Shown: piece after piece, positions 5,428-6,946 of the stretch
Layout of the letters: each line of letters starts with the position of its first letter
Numbering within the stretch: the first letter of the stretch is position 1
Origin: Bacteroidota bacterium
GTDB taxonomy: Bacteria > Zhuqueibacterota > Zhuqueibacteria > Zhuqueibacterales > Geothermadaptataceae
Direction of reading: 5' to 3'
DNA length: 6,946 bases
Assembly (NCBI GenBank): GCA_011375275.1
Contig: DRLW01000011.1
Coordinates: 1 to 6,946 of the forward strand
Program-made: the position numbers and the translations under genes
The notes under the pieces: model-generated
The model's database searches: none
What the model saw: only the letters and a program-made list of their open reading frames with translations
What the model was told of the DNA's origin: nothing

Positions 5428-6946
5428 ATGTCTGTTACATCGGTTTCTCGTCTGCTCGTCATGCTACTCTTTTCAGCTGCTGGTCTGACAGCACAGTCGT
5501 CTGATTTAAGTAGCCGCATCGATGCCTGGCGGCAGCAGAATGAGCTGCGCCTGCTGGCGCAGTTTGCAGATTTTCTGAGCATGCCCAATGTGGCGAGTAA
5601 TCTGGAGGATGTTCGCCGGAATGCAGACTGGATCATCACGGAATTCCGCAAACGTGATCTCCCTGCTCAGCTTCTCACTCTGCCTGAGGTGCCGCCCGTG
5701 GTTTATGCTGAGTGGCGCGCAAAAAACGCCACCCGTACTGTCGTTCTCTACGCCCACTATGACGGCCAGCCGGTGGTAGCGGAAAACTGGGCCAGTGATC
5801 CCTGGAAACCAGTCCTGCGCTCCGGGCCACCGGGCAGGAACGCGCAAGATATCGACCCAGCTTCACTGCGCGAACGGCCTGATCCTGAATGGCGTTTGTA
5901 TGCCCGCTCGGCCGGAGACGACAAAATGGCCATCATCGGCATGTTTGCCGCTATCGATGCCATGCGCGCGGCAGGTATCGAGCCATCGGTGAACATAAAG
6001 TTTTTCTTTGAGGGAGAAGAAGAAAGGGGGTCGCCGAACCTGGCAAAAATTCTCAACAAGTACCGTACGCTTCTGCAAGCAGATGCCTGGCTGCTCTGCG
6101 ACGGCCCGGTACACCAGTCGCGCAAGATGCTGCTCTATTTTGGTGCGCGTGGCATCACAGGCATGGAGATGACCGTGTACGGCCCGGCCCGGCCACTGCA
6201 CAGCGGGCATTATGGCAACTGGGCACCAAACCCAATATCCGAGCTCATCGACCTGATGAGCCGCATGCGTAACAGCGATGGCGATATCCTGATTCCGAAT
6301 TTTTTCGACGAAGTCGTTCCGATCTCTGCTGCGGAACGTGCAGCATTGAAAAGTGCCCCGGACCAGGAGAAAAGTCTGATGCATGAACTGGCCCTGGGAC
6401 GAAAAGAGGGCAAGGGCAAACGCCTGGAAGAACTGATCATGCTGCCCGCGGTCAATTTCAAAGGCATTCGCTCCGGAAGCGTCGGCGCAAAAGCACGCAA
6501 CGCGATCCAGACTTCGGCCACGGCGAGTATCGGCTTCAGGCTGGTGCCGAATCAGACGCCGGCATCTGTCCGGGAGCATGTGGAGACATTCCTGCGCGAT
6601 GCCGGCTATCACATCATATATGACCAACCCGATGCAGCAACCCGCCGGGCGCATACCCGGCTTGTACGGCTAAAGTGGGGCAATGGCTATCCACCTGCGC
6701 GCACAGGGCTGGATCACCCGCTGGCTACATCGCTGATCAACGTCATCCGCACAGCCCGCGGCGAAGTCGTTACCATTCCCACGACTGGAGGGAGTATTCC
6801 CATGTATCTGTTTCAGGACATCATGAAAGCTCCGGTAGTGGTCGTTCCTAACGCCAATCACGACAACAACCAGCATGCCGAGAACGAAAACATCCGTCTG
6901 CAGAATCTGTGGGATGGGATCAAGGTTTATGCCCGGATCATGGTTG
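5428..6946 (+). CDS. Exported M20 family dipeptidase, C-terminal end cut by window
   Basis: The frame is open from ATG 5428 to the right edge (506 codons) with no stop. Residues 1-22 are a Sec signal peptide (R8, hydrophobic LLVMLLFSAAGLTA, probable cut before Q23). The two-metal site of clan MH peptidases is complete: H110 with catalytic-support D112 (HYDGQP), bridging D164 (ARSAGDDK), general base E198 and ligand E199 (EGEEERGS), D225 (LLCDGP), and H483 (QHAENE). H258 in PLHSGHYGNW matches the lid-domain His that contacts substrate in the partner subunit of dimeric relatives. The protein should therefore hydrolyse dipeptides or small peptides with two zinc or similar ions, in the periplasm or outside. 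A relative of carnosinase/CPG2 and ArgE/DapE enzymes is meant; ArgE or DapE themselves are cytoplasmic and shorter, so they are unlikely. A long loop (about residues 128-157) precedes the DDK motif. Judging by relatives, only a short C-terminal piece is missing. The exact substrate is unknown. Confidence 0.93.
   Translation, partial: MSVTSVSRLLVMLLFSAAGLTAQSSDLSSRIDAWRQQNELRLLAQFADFLSMPNVASNLEDVRRNADWIITEFRKRDLPAQLLTLPEVPPVVYAEWRAKNATRTVVLYAHYDGQPVVAENWASDPWKPVLRSGPPGRNAQDIDPASLRERPDPEWRLYARSAGDDKMAIIGMFAAIDAMRAAGIEPSVNIKFFFEGEEERGSPNLAKILNKYRTLLQADAWLLCDGPVHQSRKMLLYFGARGITGMEMTVYGPARPLHSGHYGNWAPNPISELIDLMSRMRNSDGDILIPNFFDEVVPISAAERAALKSAPDQEKSLMHELALGRKEGKGKRLEELIMLPAVNFKGIRSGSVGAKARNAIQTSATASIGFRLVPNQTPASVREHVETFLRDAGYHIIYDQPDAATRRAHTRLVRLKWGNGYPPARTGLDHPLATSLINVIRTARGEVVTIPTTGGSIPMYLFQDIMKAPVVVVPNANHDNNQHAENENIRLQNLWDGIKVYARIMV

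Noticed and set aside
5863..6654. Minus-strand open frame of 263 codons opposite the M20 gene
   Set aside because: It is entirely antisense to a gene with all metal ligands intact. Its composition is rich in Arg, His and Cys, as expected of a shadow frame, and it shows no recognisable motif.

Overview
The window reads as ordinary chromosomal DNA from a free-living bacterium of the Fibrobacterota-Chlorobiota-Bacteroidota (FCB) side of the tree, most likely a Calditrichota, KSB1 or Ignavibacteria-like lineage. The main clue is the C-terminal tail of the large central protein. It has the motif QNYPNPFNPST followed by a GVYFYTL strand and a final KMLLLQ, the form of type IX secretion type A (Por) sorting or FlgD-like Ig tail that is common in those groups. 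The moderately GC-rich base composition fits. This placement is inference from protein style, not from a marker gene.

Three plus-strand genes fill the window. (1) Positions 1-957 hold the C-terminal 318 residues of an M64 (IgA peptidase family) zinc endopeptidase, cut by the left edge. (2) Positions 1164-5270 hold a complete 1368-residue exported protein. It has a hydrophobic N-terminal signal, a large Asp-box (BNR/Vps10-sortilin-like) beta-propeller in two halves separated by an insertion of about 210 residues, a probable jelly-roll domain and the sorting tail. (3) Positions 5428-6946 hold an exported M20 family dipeptidase, complete at its N-terminus but cut by the right edge shortly after its last metal-ligand histidine.

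The gaps between genes are short (206 and 157 bases). Both contain inverted repeats that could end transcription. The first also holds a perfect 14-base palindrome. No tRNA, rRNA, CRISPR array, insertion sequence or phage gene is visible.

Taken together, the genes look like part of an extracytoplasmic protein-degradation neighbourhood. The M64 enzyme would make internal cuts in proteins, the M20 enzyme would hydrolyse the resulting small peptides, and the propeller protein would sit at the cell surface, possibly binding protein or glycan. The coupling is inferred only from adjacency and shared export. I see no clear new defence, mobile or regulatory system. The most unusual points are the domain inserted in the propeller and the symmetrical DNA elements in the two gaps.
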